A DNA stretch of 64,000 bases from Betaproteobacteria bacterium (GCA_003153475.1 PLYT01000016.1:4822-68821), one strand, 5' to 3'; counted from the first letter of the stretch, positions 42,537-52,072 are shown. Program-made: numbers and translations. The notes: generated by a model from the sequence alone, not told the origin.

Positions 42537-43526
42537 TCAGCTCACCTTGATCTTTGCGGTTCGGATCACCCCTGCCCACATGCTGAACTCGGCGCGCAAT
42601 TCGGCTGCAAACTCGGCCGGCGTGCTTCCTGCGACCTCGGCTCCCAGCCCCTCCATTCGATTCCTGACTTCATCGCTCAGTAACGCCGTTTTCATCGCCT
42701 GATGCACGCGGTCCAGTACTGCGGTCGGCGTTCCGGTCGGGGCCATCAGTCCGTACCACGATACGACGTCGAAATCCGGAACGCCACTTTCCTGCACGGT
42801 AGGAACTTGCGGCAAAGCGCTGATGCGGCGAGCTCCGGTAACCGCGATCGGCTTCATCTTTCCCGATGCGACAAGCCCTTGCACGCCGGTGACCAGAGTG
42901 AATACCAATGGAATCCGGCCGGCCATGAGGTCGGCGTAAGATTGCGGGCTGGTCTTGTACGGAATGTGCAGCAGCTTGATCCCCGTACGGGCGCACAGCA
43001 GTTCCGCGATCAGGTGGGCAGACGTCCCTACACCCGGTGTGCCGTACGCCAGCGGCTCCGGGGAGGCTCTCGCCAACGCGATGAGCTCGGAGAGGTTCTG
43101 GACGGGCAGTCCCGGCATCGCAAGGATGATTCCCGGCACATCGATGAGCTTGGTTATCGGCGCCAGATCGCGCAGCGTGTCGAAACCAGCGTCCGCTACC
43201 AGCAACGGTACCAGCACTTGGGTGCCCATCGACGCCACGAGCAGCGTGTAGCCATCGGGCGGGCTGCGCACCACCTCTCTGGTACCGATGACGCCACCTG
43301 CTCCGGCCCTGTTGTCTATCACCAGCGGCTGTCCAAGCTCCTGTTGCACGGGGAATTGGATGATTCTTGCGACGACATCGGTCGAGGCACCGGCCCCGCT
43401 GGGCACGACTAGTTGAATCGCCCGCGCCGGATATTGGGCTTTGGCGAGCATCGGGTAGAAGGCGGCACCGAGCAACGAAGCCGCCCTCAAAACCGTCCGC
43501 CGGCGGACACAGATCGTTTCAGCCAC
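42537..43526 (-). CDS. Bug-family tripartite tricarboxylate transporter solute-binding receptor
   Basis: A 329-residue periplasmic receptor of the TctC/Bug family: signal peptide with RRRTVLRAASLLG, then YPARAIQLVVPSGAGASTDVVAR, NRAGAGGVIGTREV and SPPDGYTLL, all family signatures. Ligand unknown; family members bind carboxylates and related compounds. Overlaps the ATP-grasp gene by eight bases, an unusual pairing. No membrane TctAB genes are adjacent. Confidence 0.92.
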   Translation of the reverse strand: MAETICVRRRTVLRAASLLGAAFYPMLAKAQYPARAIQLVVPSGAGASTDVVARIIQFPVQQELGQPLVIDNRAGAGGVIGTREVVRSPPDGYTLLVASMGTQVLVPLLVADAGFDTLRDLAPITKLIDVPGIILAMPGLPVQNLSELIALARASPEPLAYGTPGVGTSAHLIAELLCARTGIKLLHIPYKTSPQSYADLMAGRIPLVFTLVTGVQGLVASGKMKPIAVTGARRISALPQVPTVQESGVPDFDVVSWYGLMAPTGTPTAVLDRVHQAMKTALLSDEVRNRMEGLGAEVAGSTPAEFAAELRAEFSMWAGVIRTAKIKVS

Positions 43527-44679
43527 GAGCCTCGTACCTCCACATCAGCAATTCTCGCCACAGGGGCGGGTCGTCCCACGGCACATCGCTGGGATACTGG
43601 CGCAATGCAGCACTCTTCGGATCGCGCCAGAATTCCTGCGGGAACAGAGTCATCATGCGGGAAGAGTTTTCCGGGAGATCGAGCGGCTCCACTTCCTCGC
43701 CCTGCAGCGCGGCCGCGAGCGCGGCACAAAGATCGACGCCGACCAGGTTACCGGTATGCGTCGGGGGCGCCATGCGCCGAGTCAGGTCGATCAGATAAGC
43801 CTGACCCGTCGTTCGCTCGACACAATATTCGATCGTGAAAAAGCCGGTGATTCCGAGCGCGCGCGCCGCCGCACGTGAGAACGTCGCAAGCTCCGGCGCG
43901 TGAACATAACGTACGACCGTCGAGCCACGATGCGGCGCGATCGTTTGCAGGCGTTCCCGCGCGAATCCGGCAAGTTCCTTGCCACGAAAGGCGACCGATG
44001 TGCGCGGCACCATGAGGCCGTCGATTCGTCGCTGAATCAGGATGCTCGGCTCCCGGCCCATCGTCCGGTCCTTTCCGGTCGCCTCGAGCACGTATCGAAA
44101 AGCCGCCGACGCTTCTTGCGGCGTGTCGCAATCGATCACATCGCGACCGCCAGTGCCACCGCCTGGCTTGACGACCACCTCCGGGCCGAGCGCACGCGCC
44201 GCTTCCGCCGCCTCTTCGGGACTTCGCACGACACGGTATCCAGGCACACGAACCCCTGCCTGTTCCATCAGCGGCTGAAGCAGCGTCTTGTCCACTCCGG
44301 CCCGGTAGAACTTTGGCGATCCCAGCGAATCGACAATCAGAGCGGCGAGGTCCTTGATGGCCGCCGGCTGCGGCCCGGGCGGGGGCTCGCAAACGAGGGC
44401 TTGCATCAGGCGGAGGGACATTTCGTCTCCCGGCAAAAGGATCGCCGGCGCAACGGCCTCGACCGCCGCGATCAGCGCGAAAAGCCACTCTTGCGCGCTC
44501 GCGTTCTCGGGGAGGAGCCTGGATCGCGTGACATGGCGCGAATGAGCGGCCAGCGCGCCGGACGGCACAAGCAGCGTGACGTCGAAGCCGCCGCGGTGAA
44601 GCGCCGCCGGCATGCGGATGGGTGCCAGCCATTCCGACTCGCAGGTTACGAGAAGCGCAGGAATTCGCACAAAGGACAT
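43519..44679 (-). CDS. ATP-grasp domain protein (carboxylate-amine/thiol ligase)
   Basis: A 386-residue protein with the ATP-grasp arrangement: PALLVTCESEWLAPIRM at the N-terminus, the ATP-lid GPEVVVKPGGGTGGRDV (about residues 175-190), and TGFFTIEYCVE followed by YLIDLTRRM, where the Mg ligands fall. It likely ligates a carboxylate with an amine or other nucleophile; substrate unknown. Co-transcribed with the Bug receptor. Confidence 0.82.
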   Translation of the reverse strand: MSFVRIPALLVTCESEWLAPIRMPAALHRGGFDVTLLVPSGALAAHSRHVTRSRLLPENASAQEWLFALIAAVEAVAPAILLPGDEMSLRLMQALVCEPPPGPQPAAIKDLAALIVDSLGSPKFYRAGVDKTLLQPLMEQAGVRVPGYRVVRSPEEAAEAARALGPEVVVKPGGGTGGRDVIDCDTPQEASAAFRYVLEATGKDRTMGREPSILIQRRIDGLMVPRTSVAFRGKELAGFARERLQTIAPHRGSTVVRYVHAPELATFSRAAARALGITGFFTIEYCVERTTGQAYLIDLTRRMAPPTHTGNLVGVDLCAALAAALQGEEVEPLDLPENSSRMMTLFPQEFWRDPKSAALRQYPSDVPWDDPPLWRELLMWRYEARG

Positions 44680-44784
44680 GCTACGCGGCTACGCGGCTGC
44701 CATCGGCAAACCTCGGTCGTCTGGTCCGGACTTCCAGTCTCTTGCCGAAACGGCCGCGCCAAACGCAAGCAGCGACACCCACCT

Positions 44785-47022
44785 TCAGAGGCCGATCGCG
44801 GCTTTGACCCGCTTTCGATCGAACGGCAGCTCACGGATTCTCGCGCCGCTCGCATTCGCAATCGCGTTGCCGATCGCGGCAGCCGTGGGACCTTGCGCCG
44901 CTTCACCGGTGCCGAGGAACGCGGTGCCGGGGCGATCGATGACGTGGACTTCGACGCTCTCCGGGATTTCTGAAAAGCGCAATATCGGATACCGGCTCCA
45001 GTCCGCGCTCTTGATGGCGGTTCGGTCGAACTCCACCGCCTCGTACAGCGTCCAGCTCGTCGACTGGATGATGCCGCCTTCGATCTGGTTGCGAATGCCG
45101 TCGGGGTTGACGGCCTGACCGCTGTCGACGGCAGCAACGGCGCGCACCACGCGCACGACGCCGGACTCGCGATCGAGGTCGACTTCGATCGCGACCGCAA
45201 GATATGCCCCGAGGTTCTTGTATCGAGCGAACGCGAAGCCGCGTCCCCGCCCGGGAACCTTCGCGTAGGCAGCCCAGCCGAAGCGTGCGGCCGCGAGCGA
45301 GACGATGTCGCGTGCACGCGGGTCGTCGAGGTGGTGCAGGCGGAATTCGATCGGATCGATACCCGCACTCGTCGCGAGCTCGTCGATGAAGCTTTCGATC
45401 GAAAAGATGTTCATGTAGGCGCCCAGCGCGCGCAGCGCCGACACGCGGATCGGCATCGCCGGAACAAAGCGGTGCACGACGCGTGCGTTGGCCAGCCGGT
45501 AGAGCGGAATCGCGTTGCGATCGCCGCCCCCTTCCGGCAGCGGAATCGGTTTCGGGGTCGCCGGCGCGAACGGCGTTTCCAGATGCCACGCGGGCAGCAG
45601 ATTTCCTGCCCCGCCCGGACGCATGCTGTGCGTGTTGCTCATCACCTCGTAGTCCCAGGCGACGATATTGCCGCCGTCATCGAGCGCCGCCTTGACCGTC
45701 GTGAGCATCGCCGGGCCGTAGGGCTCCCACAGGTGCTCCTGCTCGCGCATCCATTGCACGCGAACCGGTCGATCGGGAAACGCTCGCGCGACCAGCGCCG
45801 CATCAGCGCCGGCGTCGTCTGCCGCGTTGTGACCATAGCAGCCCGAGCCCTCGACGTGGATGCACTGCACGCGATCCTCGGGCAGGTTCAGCATTTCGGC
45901 GATCGACTTGCGCAACGGATAGACACCCTGGCTGTGCGTCCATACGGTCAGCGCACCGTCCTTGAACAGGCCGAGCGCGCACGAGGGCCCGATCGCGCCG
46001 TGCATCTGGTACGGGCGTCGATAGCTCGCCTGGAGGGTTCGGGCGCTGGGGCTCGAATCGCCTCGCTGGTCGAGGTCGACGATAACGTCGGCGGGCAAAC
46101 TTTGCAGGTACGAAAAAAGATCCGCCTCATCGGGAAGCGTCGCCCGCTCATCCCAGTGCGCCGCCGCAGCGAGCGCGCGCATCGCCAGCACCGCCTCGAA
46201 CTCGTGCTCGGCGACGACGGCGACAAAGCTGCCGTCGCGCACGACCTTGAGCACGCCCGGCATTCTTTCGACCTCGACGGTAAAGAGCTCGCGCAGGCGC
46301 GCGCCGTAGCTCGGCGGCCGCACGACGCGCGCGTGCACCATGCCGGGCAACCGCAGGTCCTGCACATACGCTGCGCCGCCCGTCACCTTGGCGGGAATGT
46401 CGATGCGCGCCATCGCCTTGCCGACGATCGAGTAAGTCGCCGGATCCTTGAGCTTCGCTTGCCCGTCGGCGCGTGCGCTGGTCACATTGGTGCCGACGAG
46501 CTCGCCGAAGTCGAGTCGCCGTCCGTCGTCGGCGACGACCGCGCCGTCCTGAGCCTTGAGTCGATCGGGCGTGATACCGAGGCGCTCCGACGCCGTCGCG
46601 ATCAGGATCTCGCGCACTTGCGCGGCCGCGTTCATGATCGCCGTGCCGCTGTCCTTCATCGAATTGCTGCCCGCCGTATAGCCCTCGTCCGGCGTGCGGC
46701 GCGTATCGGCCGTAATCAGGTGGATCCGCTGCGGCTGCACATACAATTGTTCGGCGGCGATCTGAATCAGCGCGGTCTTGACCCCCTGCCCCAGCTCGGC
46801 CTTGCCGGTGAACACCGTGATGTTGCCGTCGGCATCGATGCGGATCCAGGAATCCAGCATCGGATGGGCATCGAGGCTCCCTGGAAGCTTCGGACCCACG
46901 GCGGCCTTTTGGGCGAACAGCGCCGATGACGGCGCCAGCGAGAAGCCGACGATCAGCGCACCGCTCGCGGTGAGAAAGCCTCGCCGCGACAGCCCGTGGC
47001 CCGCAGCTGCGAACGGCTTCAT
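44785..47022 (-). CDS. molybdopterin-binding subunit of a periplasmic aldehyde/isoquinoline-type hydroxylase
   Basis: A 745-residue large subunit of the xanthine-oxidase family (IorB-like). A Tat signal (LSRRGFLTASG, about residues 9-19) indicates export; GAELGQGVKTAL-like GKAELGQGVKTAL, CYGHNAADDAGADAAL and the active-site Glu in GTGEAAQGPTAAAIGNA are present. ATG at 47022 overlaps the small subunit gene by four bases. The FAD subunit is absent, so electrons should pass to the c-type cytochrome encoded in the same operon. Confidence 0.88.
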   Translation of the reverse strand: MKPFAAAGHGLSRRGFLTASGALIVGFSLAPSSALFAQKAAVGPKLPGSLDAHPMLDSWIRIDADGNITVFTGKAELGQGVKTALIQIAAEQLYVQPQRIHLITADTRRTPDEGYTAGSNSMKDSGTAIMNAAAQVREILIATASERLGITPDRLKAQDGAVVADDGRRLDFGELVGTNVTSARADGQAKLKDPATYSIVGKAMARIDIPAKVTGGAAYVQDLRLPGMVHARVVRPPSYGARLRELFTVEVERMPGVLKVVRDGSFVAVVAEHEFEAVLAMRALAAAAHWDERATLPDEADLFSYLQSLPADVIVDLDQRGDSSPSARTLQASYRRPYQMHGAIGPSCALGLFKDGALTVWTHSQGVYPLRKSIAEMLNLPEDRVQCIHVEGSGCYGHNAADDAGADAALVARAFPDRPVRVQWMREQEHLWEPYGPAMLTTVKAALDDGGNIVAWDYEVMSNTHSMRPGGAGNLLPAWHLETPFAPATPKPIPLPEGGGDRNAIPLYRLANARVVHRFVPAMPIRVSALRALGAYMNIFSIESFIDELATSAGIDPIEFRLHHLDDPRARDIVSLAAARFGWAAYAKVPGRGRGFAFARYKNLGAYLAVAIEVDLDRESGVVRVVRAVAAVDSGQAVNPDGIRNQIEGGIIQSTSWTLYEAVEFDRTAIKSADWSRYPILRFSEIPESVEVHVIDRPGTAFLGTGEAAQGPTAAAIGNAIANASGARIRELPFDRKRVKAAIGL

Positions 47023-47513
47023 GCGCGGCTCCGGTCCGGCGTCGGGCCGGCACCGGCCTGCATCGCCTGCGCAGCGCGGCGAACCGCGCGAAAAATGCGC
47101 ATCTGCGTCCCACAGCGGCAAAGATTGGGCATCATGTGCCGGCGTATTTCATCGTCGGATGGCGAAGGATTCCGCTCCAGCAGCGCCTGGGCGCGCATGA
47201 TCATCCCGGCGATGCAGTACCCGCACTGCGCCGCCTGCTCGTCGATGAAGGCGCGCTGCAGCGGACCCGGATCAGCCATCGTGCCCAGTCCTTCGACGGT
47301 CTTGACCTTGCGCCCGGCCAGCAGCGAAATCGGCGTCAGGCAGGAAAAAACCGCGTTGCCATCGACCATCACCGTGCATGCGCCGCACTGGCCGAGACCG
47401 CAGCCGAATTTGGCGCCGTTCATCGCCAGATGGTCGCGCAGCACGTAAAGCAGCGGCGTATTCGGCGCGGCATCGACGGTTTGCGCCTTGCCGTTGACAT
47501 TGAGCTCCATCAT
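47019..47513 (-). CDS. (2Fe-2S) small subunit of the molybdenum hydroxylase
   Basis: A 164-residue subunit with the plant-type [2Fe-2S] motif CGLGQCGACTVMVDGNAVFSC (about 38-58) and the second cluster motif CGYCIAGM with LCRCGTQ. It shuttles electrons from the molybdenum cofactor to the downstream triheme cytochrome. Overlaps both neighbours by four bases. Confidence 0.93.
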   Translation of the reverse strand: MMELNVNGKAQTVDAAPNTPLLYVLRDHLAMNGAKFGCGLGQCGACTVMVDGNAVFSCLTPISLLAGRKVKTVEGLGTMADPGPLQRAFIDEQAAQCGYCIAGMIMRAQALLERNPSPSDDEIRRHMMPNLCRCGTQMRIFRAVRRAAQAMQAGAGPTPDRSRA

Positions 47514-48784
47514 CGCTCGTTCCCATGCTTGTGCTGAATGATGTCCCGCGCGTGGCGGGAAATGTCGGGCCAGGGCGCGCCCTTGGCGAAGTGCACGCGC
47601 AGGTAAGCGAGCAGCGAGGCGAGCTGCTCATCGGTCAGCGCGCCTTCGAAGCCCGGCATCAGCGCGCCCTTCTCGCCCGGCTCCGGCCAGATGCCCTCGA
47701 GCACGATATGCAGCACATTGCGCGGATCGGGCGCGTGGATCGACGTCGCCAGCTTGAGCGGCACCGTATGAACGGACGAACCCGCGCTTGCGCTTTCGTC
47801 GTGGCAGGTCGCGCAGGTGCCGCCGAAGATCGCCGCACCGCTCAATATCCGGGAGTCGTCCAGGCTCGTCGGCGAAGTGCGAGCGAACGCCGGCGTCGCG
47901 CCCGCCATGAGCGTCACCAGGTAGGTCGCCATCGCGCGAACGTCTTCCTCCGGCACCTCCGAGAGCTCGTGGACCACCGGCGACATCGGGCCGGCGGCAG
48001 TCCCATGCGAGTCGTCATGGCCGCGGCGAAGGTAGCGGGTCAGCTGATCGACCGTCCACGCGTTCGGCGCGGGTGACGACGCGTCAAGCGCGGTAGCGTG
48101 CCAGCCTTCGGCGTCGCCGCCGCCTAGAGCATCGTTCTTCCGTTCGGCGCCGAAGGCGTTACGCGGCGTGTGGCACGCGCCGCAGTGACCGAGTCCCTCG
48201 ACCAAATAGGCGCCACGATTCCATTCCGCGCTGCGAGTCGGATCGCGCCGGTAGACGCCGCGGTCGAAGTACAGCGTTTTCCACCCCGACAGCAGCGGCC
48301 GGAAATTCATCGGGAAGACTAGCCGGTTGGCCGGTACCGTCGAATGCGCAGGATCGCGCGTCATGATGAAGGCATAGATCGCCTTGACGTCGTCGTCGGT
48401 GACGCGCGTGAAATGGTCGAACGGAAACGCCGGATAGAGATTGCGCCCGGCGCGATCGATGCCATCGTGCATGACGCGCAGGAAATCGCTTTCGGCCCAC
48501 GCGCCGATGCCGGTCTCGAGATCGGGCGTGATGTTGGTGGAATAAATGACGCCGAACGGTGTTTTCAGCGGCAAGCCGCCGGCAAAGGACTTGCCGCCCC
48601 GCTGCGTATGACACCCGGCGCACCCGCCGATCGCCGATAGCTCGGCACCGCGGGCGATCAGCGCGCCGTCGAATGAGCGCTTGGCGGCCGGGGCGGCGGG
48701 TGCCTGCCCCGATACCGATTCGATCGAGACCGCAGCCGTTACCGCCGACATCGCCAAGCCAACGAGCAGGCTGCGGGTCCTCAT
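47510..48784 (-). CDS. triheme c-type cytochrome, alcohol/aldehyde-dehydrogenase type
   Basis: A 424-residue exported cytochrome (signal peptide to about SVSG) with three heme motifs: CAGCH (residue 55), CGACH in GHCGACHTPRNAFG (about 200) and CATCH in GGTCATCHDES (about 325). This is the pattern of the cytochrome subunit of membrane alcohol dehydrogenase and of NicAB/IorAB-type hydroxylases. First gene of the three-gene operon; passes electrons to the respiratory chain. Confidence 0.9.
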   Translation of the reverse strand: MRTRSLLVGLAMSAVTAAVSIESVSGQAPAAPAAKRSFDGALIARGAELSAIGGCAGCHTQRGGKSFAGGLPLKTPFGVIYSTNITPDLETGIGAWAESDFLRVMHDGIDRAGRNLYPAFPFDHFTRVTDDDVKAIYAFIMTRDPAHSTVPANRLVFPMNFRPLLSGWKTLYFDRGVYRRDPTRSAEWNRGAYLVEGLGHCGACHTPRNAFGAERKNDALGGGDAEGWHATALDASSPAPNAWTVDQLTRYLRRGHDDSHGTAAGPMSPVVHELSEVPEEDVRAMATYLVTLMAGATPAFARTSPTSLDDSRILSGAAIFGGTCATCHDESASAGSSVHTVPLKLATSIHAPDPRNVLHIVLEGIWPEPGEKGALMPGFEGALTDEQLASLLAYLRVHFAKGAPWPDISRHARDIIQHKHGNER

Positions 48785-48850
48785 GCCGACATAGAGCGCA
48801 GAAAAACGATTCCGTTCCGTTCGGCCGGGCGTCTCCCCGAAACGACGGCA

Positions 48851-49783
48851 CTAACGGTCGGACGTGGCCATTTCCCGACGCTCCGGCCTCGCAGGCGCCG
48901 TCGAACGTTGCGTTGTCGGGTCGCCGTCGGAGGATAACGCATCGACGCAGGCGAATGGCAGCACAATCCCGTTGTGAGCGTCCTCGATGCCTTCGATGGT
49001 GATCAGCGGCGGACCCGCTTTGACCGCGCCGAAAATGGTCGCGAATGAAACATCGGCGGCGTCGCGCCCGGTGCCGAGCCGTATCAGACCCATCGGCAAT
49101 GCCATGCCTGAGGGGTCGAACAGATACCAGCGGCCGCCGAGGAAAGCCTCGACATAGGCGTGGAAATCCGTCGGGCCGAAGGCCGGGTCCGAGCCATAGT
49201 CGATACCGGTCACAAAGCGGGCCGGAATATTGATCGCTCGGCAAAGGGCGATCATCAGGTGAGCGAAGTCGCGGCAGACGCCGACCTGCTCGATCAGCGT
49301 ATCGACGGCGGAGGTCGTGGCGTTGGAACTGCCCGATACGAATCGGGTACGTCGATGGACCCAGTCCTGAATCGCGCGGACTCGCCAGTAGCCCGAGCGC
49401 AGACCGCCGAACTCGGTGACTGCCAACCGGTGCAGACGATCCGACTCGCAATAGCGGCTAGGATAGATGTACGCCAGCGCCTCGGCAGGAAGTTGCGCGA
49501 TCGGCACCTCTTCGACGCTATTAGGTGATGCGATATGGTGCGTAATACTGACGGTCGCGTCATAACGCACCGTCAGCTTGCCGGGGTCGGCACGCAGGCG
49601 CGCGTAGCGGTTGCCGTGGGCCGGATCGGTAAACAAGGAAACGGCGACCGGCTGGCTGACCAGAAAATCCTCTGTAACCAGCGACTGGCGTCGCGTTTCC
49701 GCGGCGTGGACGTTGAATATGAAGTCGCTGGGGTGATCGGCGACCTCGTAGTTCAGTTCGATCCGGAACTTGAGCTTTACCAT
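48851..49783 (-). CDS. transglutaminase-like domain protein
   Basis: A 310-residue protein with an N-terminal beta-rich half and a transglutaminase/protease core. The catalytic triad is seen in GVCRDFAHL (Cys), GPTDFHAY (His) and YLFDPSG (Asp). No signal peptide. Members of this group (SCP1.201-like, often with an alpha-E partner) cleave or crosslink amides; partner and substrate unknown. Confidence 0.88.
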   Translation of the reverse strand: MVKLKFRIELNYEVADHPSDFIFNVHAAETRRQSLVTEDFLVSQPVAVSLFTDPAHGNRYARLRADPGKLTVRYDATVSITHHIASPNSVEEVPIAQLPAEALAYIYPSRYCESDRLHRLAVTEFGGLRSGYWRVRAIQDWVHRRTRFVSGSSNATTSAVDTLIEQVGVCRDFAHLMIALCRAINIPARFVTGIDYGSDPAFGPTDFHAYVEAFLGGRWYLFDPSGMALPMGLIRLGTGRDAADVSFATIFGAVKAGPPLITIEGIEDAHNGIVLPFACVDALSSDGDPTTQRSTAPARPERREMATSDR

Positions 49784-49817
49784 CCGGCGCCTCGTGATAA
49801 TTGTCGCAAGTCGAATC

Positions 49818-50243
49818 TCACCGGACCGACGGGTGCTCGCCGCCGATCAGCGTGATCCGGTCGCGGGGACGCCAGTTCCCATGATTCGCAACGCTGACGA
49901 TCCGGGTCGCTCCATCGCGCATGCGTATGGTGATTTCGTAGACGGCCGGCGCGTTCTCCGCGAGCGGCGCCCGTCGCACCGAAGCGACGACGCCGCACTC
50001 GCAACTCGTTTTCACGCGCGCCTGGCCGGCGCCTGTGGAACCACCCGAGGGAAACGCCGAGGGCATCCCGGATAAGTCGTCCTGGTCGGATATCGGGGCC
50101 AGGGTCTCGAGCGGGCGATGCATCCAGCGCAGCGGAACATGGGTCATTGCCAGGGTGCTAAATGAGATAGCGACGATACCGGCGAGGATCAGCGGCAGGT
50201 GCAGGGACTTCGGAATTCGCATATTCGTGCCGGCTCTATTCAT
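49818..50243 (-). CDS. exported protein with C-terminal beta domain, hypothetical
   Basis: I place the start at the ATG at 50243 (alternatives 50282 and 50222), giving about 141 residues: a membrane/signal helix (LHLPLILAGIVAISFSTLAM), a short linker with CECG, and a beta-rich C-terminus (VYEITIRMRDGATRIVSV, ITLIGG). Similar beta domains occur in small envelope proteins of the SlyB type, which I cannot confirm. A long extension upstream is an artefact of the regulator gene. The motif at 50293 is 50 bases before the start. Confidence 0.55.
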   Translation of the reverse strand: MNRAGTNMRIPKSLHLPLILAGIVAISFSTLAMTHVPLRWMHRPLETLAPISDQDDLSGMPSAFPSGGSTGAGQARVKTSCECGVVASVRRAPLAENAPAVYEITIRMRDGATRIVSVANHGNWRPRDRITLIGGEHPSVR

Positions 50244-50282
50244 GATCGCGAGTCTTACGCGTCCATGAATACCGGAGTTCAT

Positions 50283-50304
50283 CGATGGCGTATGTACGCC
50301 ATCG
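50283..50304. promoter_or_regulatory. perfect inverted repeat, candidate operator
   Basis: Two perfect 10-base arms, CGATGGCGTA and TACGCCATCG, around TG. It lies between the Crp/Fnr stop and the envelope gene start. Its right arm also contains TGTACGCCATCGC (50293-50305), the third copy of a motif found beside the sister regulators. Confidence 0.5.
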
Positions 50305-50317
50305 CGCACAGGATCGA

Positions 50318-51025
50318 TTAGCCGAGGACCCGGTCGTACGTCTCGCGATCTGCCGCGTAGCACAGGCAGGAGGCGGCCCTGAGGCCGGGACGGTCCAGCA
50401 CGGTGATATTCCCGCGGCTGTAGTGGATGAGCTTGCGCTTCTGCAGCGCACTTGCTGCCTTGGTGACGCCGACCCGACGCACGCCGAGCATCAGGGCCAG
50501 GAACTGCTGCGTGATGTGGAAGGCGTCCGCCTCGGCGCGGTCCTGCGTCATCAGCAACCAGCGCGCGAGCCGCGCCTCGACCACGTGGAAGCGCGTGCAC
50601 CCCGCCGTCTGCGCAAGCTGGCCAAGGTGAACGAAGACATAGCGGTCGATCTGGCGTTGCAGCGCCAGACTTTGCTTCAGCTCGCGGCAGAAGCGCGCGG
50701 CATCCATGCGCCAGGCGGAGCCGGCACCCTGCACCACCGCGCGCAACGGCGAGACATGCACGCCGAGCGCAAGCGGAATGCCGAACATGCCCTCGTTGCC
50801 GATCAGACCGACTTCGAGGGACGCGGCACCGCCGACCGGCATGACCAGCGAGATGAAGCTTCGGACGGGAAAGTAGACGTGAGTCAGCCGTTCGGCCGGT
50901 GTGTACAGCACGTCGGCAAATGCGAGTTCGACCGGTTCGCAGCCGGCCAGTATCCGGCGGCGGATGCTGGTGGACAGTCTGTCGAGCAGGCGGTTGCCTG
51001 CGGGGGCGATGTGGGGCAGTGGCAC
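50318..51025 (-). CDS. Crp/Fnr family transcriptional regulator
   Basis: A 235-residue regulator: N-terminal effector domain (YFPVRSFISLVM, EGMFGIPLAL), helical linker, and winged helix ITQQFLALMLGVRRVGVTKAASALQKRKLIHYSRG. No FNR cysteines. It is clearly related in the DNA-binding half to the next regulator (LMLGVRRVGVT against NMLGVRREGVT), so the two are probably tandem paralogues. Effector unknown. Confidence 0.88.
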   Translation of the reverse strand: MPLPHIAPAGNRLLDRLSTSIRRRILAGCEPVELAFADVLYTPAERLTHVYFPVRSFISLVMPVGGAASLEVGLIGNEGMFGIPLALGVHVSPLRAVVQGAGSAWRMDAARFCRELKQSLALQRQIDRYVFVHLGQLAQTAGCTRFHVVEARLARWLLMTQDRAEADAFHITQQFLALMLGVRRVGVTKAASALQKRKLIHYSRGNITVLDRPGLRAASCLCYAADRETYDRVLG

Positions 51026-51221
51026 CGATGATTTCCTCGCGGAGTGGGTGAGAACCCCGTCAGCACCCGGGAAATTGAGACGTCATTCCGATGCCGAGCT
51101 TGCCAATGCGAGCATGGATCACCCACTACGATGGACGCGAGCATACGTCGCAGCCGTTTGGCGGTCTGCTCGGTAGCGCACATAAGACCCCGTGACGCGC
51201 CGCGAAGGCGCAAATTGCTTC

Positions 51222-51234
51222 CGTACGCTACCGC
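51222..51234. promoter_or_regulatory. repeated motif copy upstream of the Crp/Fnr gene at 51025
   Basis: CGTACGCTACCGC overlaps the stop codon of the second regulator, 197 bases before the first regulator's ATG. One base differs from the copy at 52073-52085. Confidence 0.4.
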
Positions 51235-52019
51235 GCGACGTATGGCCGCAGGCGGTCGAGCTCCGTCTTGACCACCTGGTAGCACTCGCACGACCGCGCC
51301 TCAAGGCCCGGGCGATCCAGCACGGTGATCCTGCCCCGGCGGTAGCGAATCAAGCCGGCATCCTGAAGCTTGCCGGCCGCCTCGGTGACGCCTTCGCGGC
51401 GCACGCCCAGCATGTTGGCGATCAATTCCTGCGTCATCGAAAGCTCGTTGGACGCGAGGCGGTCGAGGCTCAGCAGCAGCCAACGGCACAATTGCTGATC
51501 GACCGAGTGGTGCCGATTGCACACCGCCGTCTGAGCCATCTGCGTGATCAGCGCCTGGGTGTAGCGGAGCAAAAGATGCAGCATCGGGCCGAAGCGATGG
51601 AACTCGTCCTTCAGCAACTGGGCCTTCAACCGCAGACCGTATCCCGCGCTCTGCACGACGGCGCGGCTAGGCGTCGTTTCGCCGCCCATGAACAGCGATA
51701 TGCCGAGGATACCCTCGTTGCCTACGATGGCGATCTCCGCGGACGCGCCGTCCTCCATGACGTAGAGCAGCGAAACGATCGATGTCGTGGGGAAATAGAC
51801 ATAGCGCAGCGGGATCCCGGGCTCATGGAGGACCTCGCCCAGTTTCATCGGTATCAGTTCCAGATGAGGCGCCAGCCGTTCGTAGTCGCCTGCCGGCAGC
51901 GCCTCGAGCAGGTGATTCTGCTGCGGGCCGTGCGTTGCGGACGCAGCCGAGGACGATCGGGCCCGAATGGGCACTGACGACGGCTTGCCGGCGCGGCGTC
52001 CGGAGGTCTCGACTGGCAT
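51228..52019 (-). CDS. Crp/Fnr family transcriptional regulator (sister of the adjacent one)
   Basis: A 263-residue regulator with an extra disordered N-terminal stretch (about 30 residues), the cyclic-nucleotide-like fold (VYFPTTSIVSLLYVM, EGILGISLFMGGE) and the winged helix MTQELIANMLGVRREGVTEAA. No FNR cysteine set. The ATG at 52019 is the first; a shorter start cannot be excluded. Copies of the GTACGC motif flank it. Confidence 0.88.
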   Translation of the reverse strand: MPVETSGRRAGKPSSVPIRARSSSAASATHGPQQNHLLEALPAGDYERLAPHLELIPMKLGEVLHEPGIPLRYVYFPTTSIVSLLYVMEDGASAEIAIVGNEGILGISLFMGGETTPSRAVVQSAGYGLRLKAQLLKDEFHRFGPMLHLLLRYTQALITQMAQTAVCNRHHSVDQQLCRWLLLSLDRLASNELSMTQELIANMLGVRREGVTEAAGKLQDAGLIRYRRGRITVLDRPGLEARSCECYQVVKTELDRLRPYVAR

Positions 52020-52072
52020 GGCGGCAGTCTATACCTTTGGGCGCTAGCTAAGTTCGGTACAGCACACCAATT

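Noticed and set aside
45331-46929. Long open frame on the plus strand, over 500 codons
   Set aside because: It is the antisense of the molybdenum hydroxylase large subunit, Arg/His-rich with no family motif. The minus-strand gene explains the DNA.
50244-50600. N-terminal extension of the envelope protein gene
   Set aside because: The extra 100-odd residues lie inside the Crp/Fnr gene on the same strand and are Arg/Gly-rich shadow sequence.
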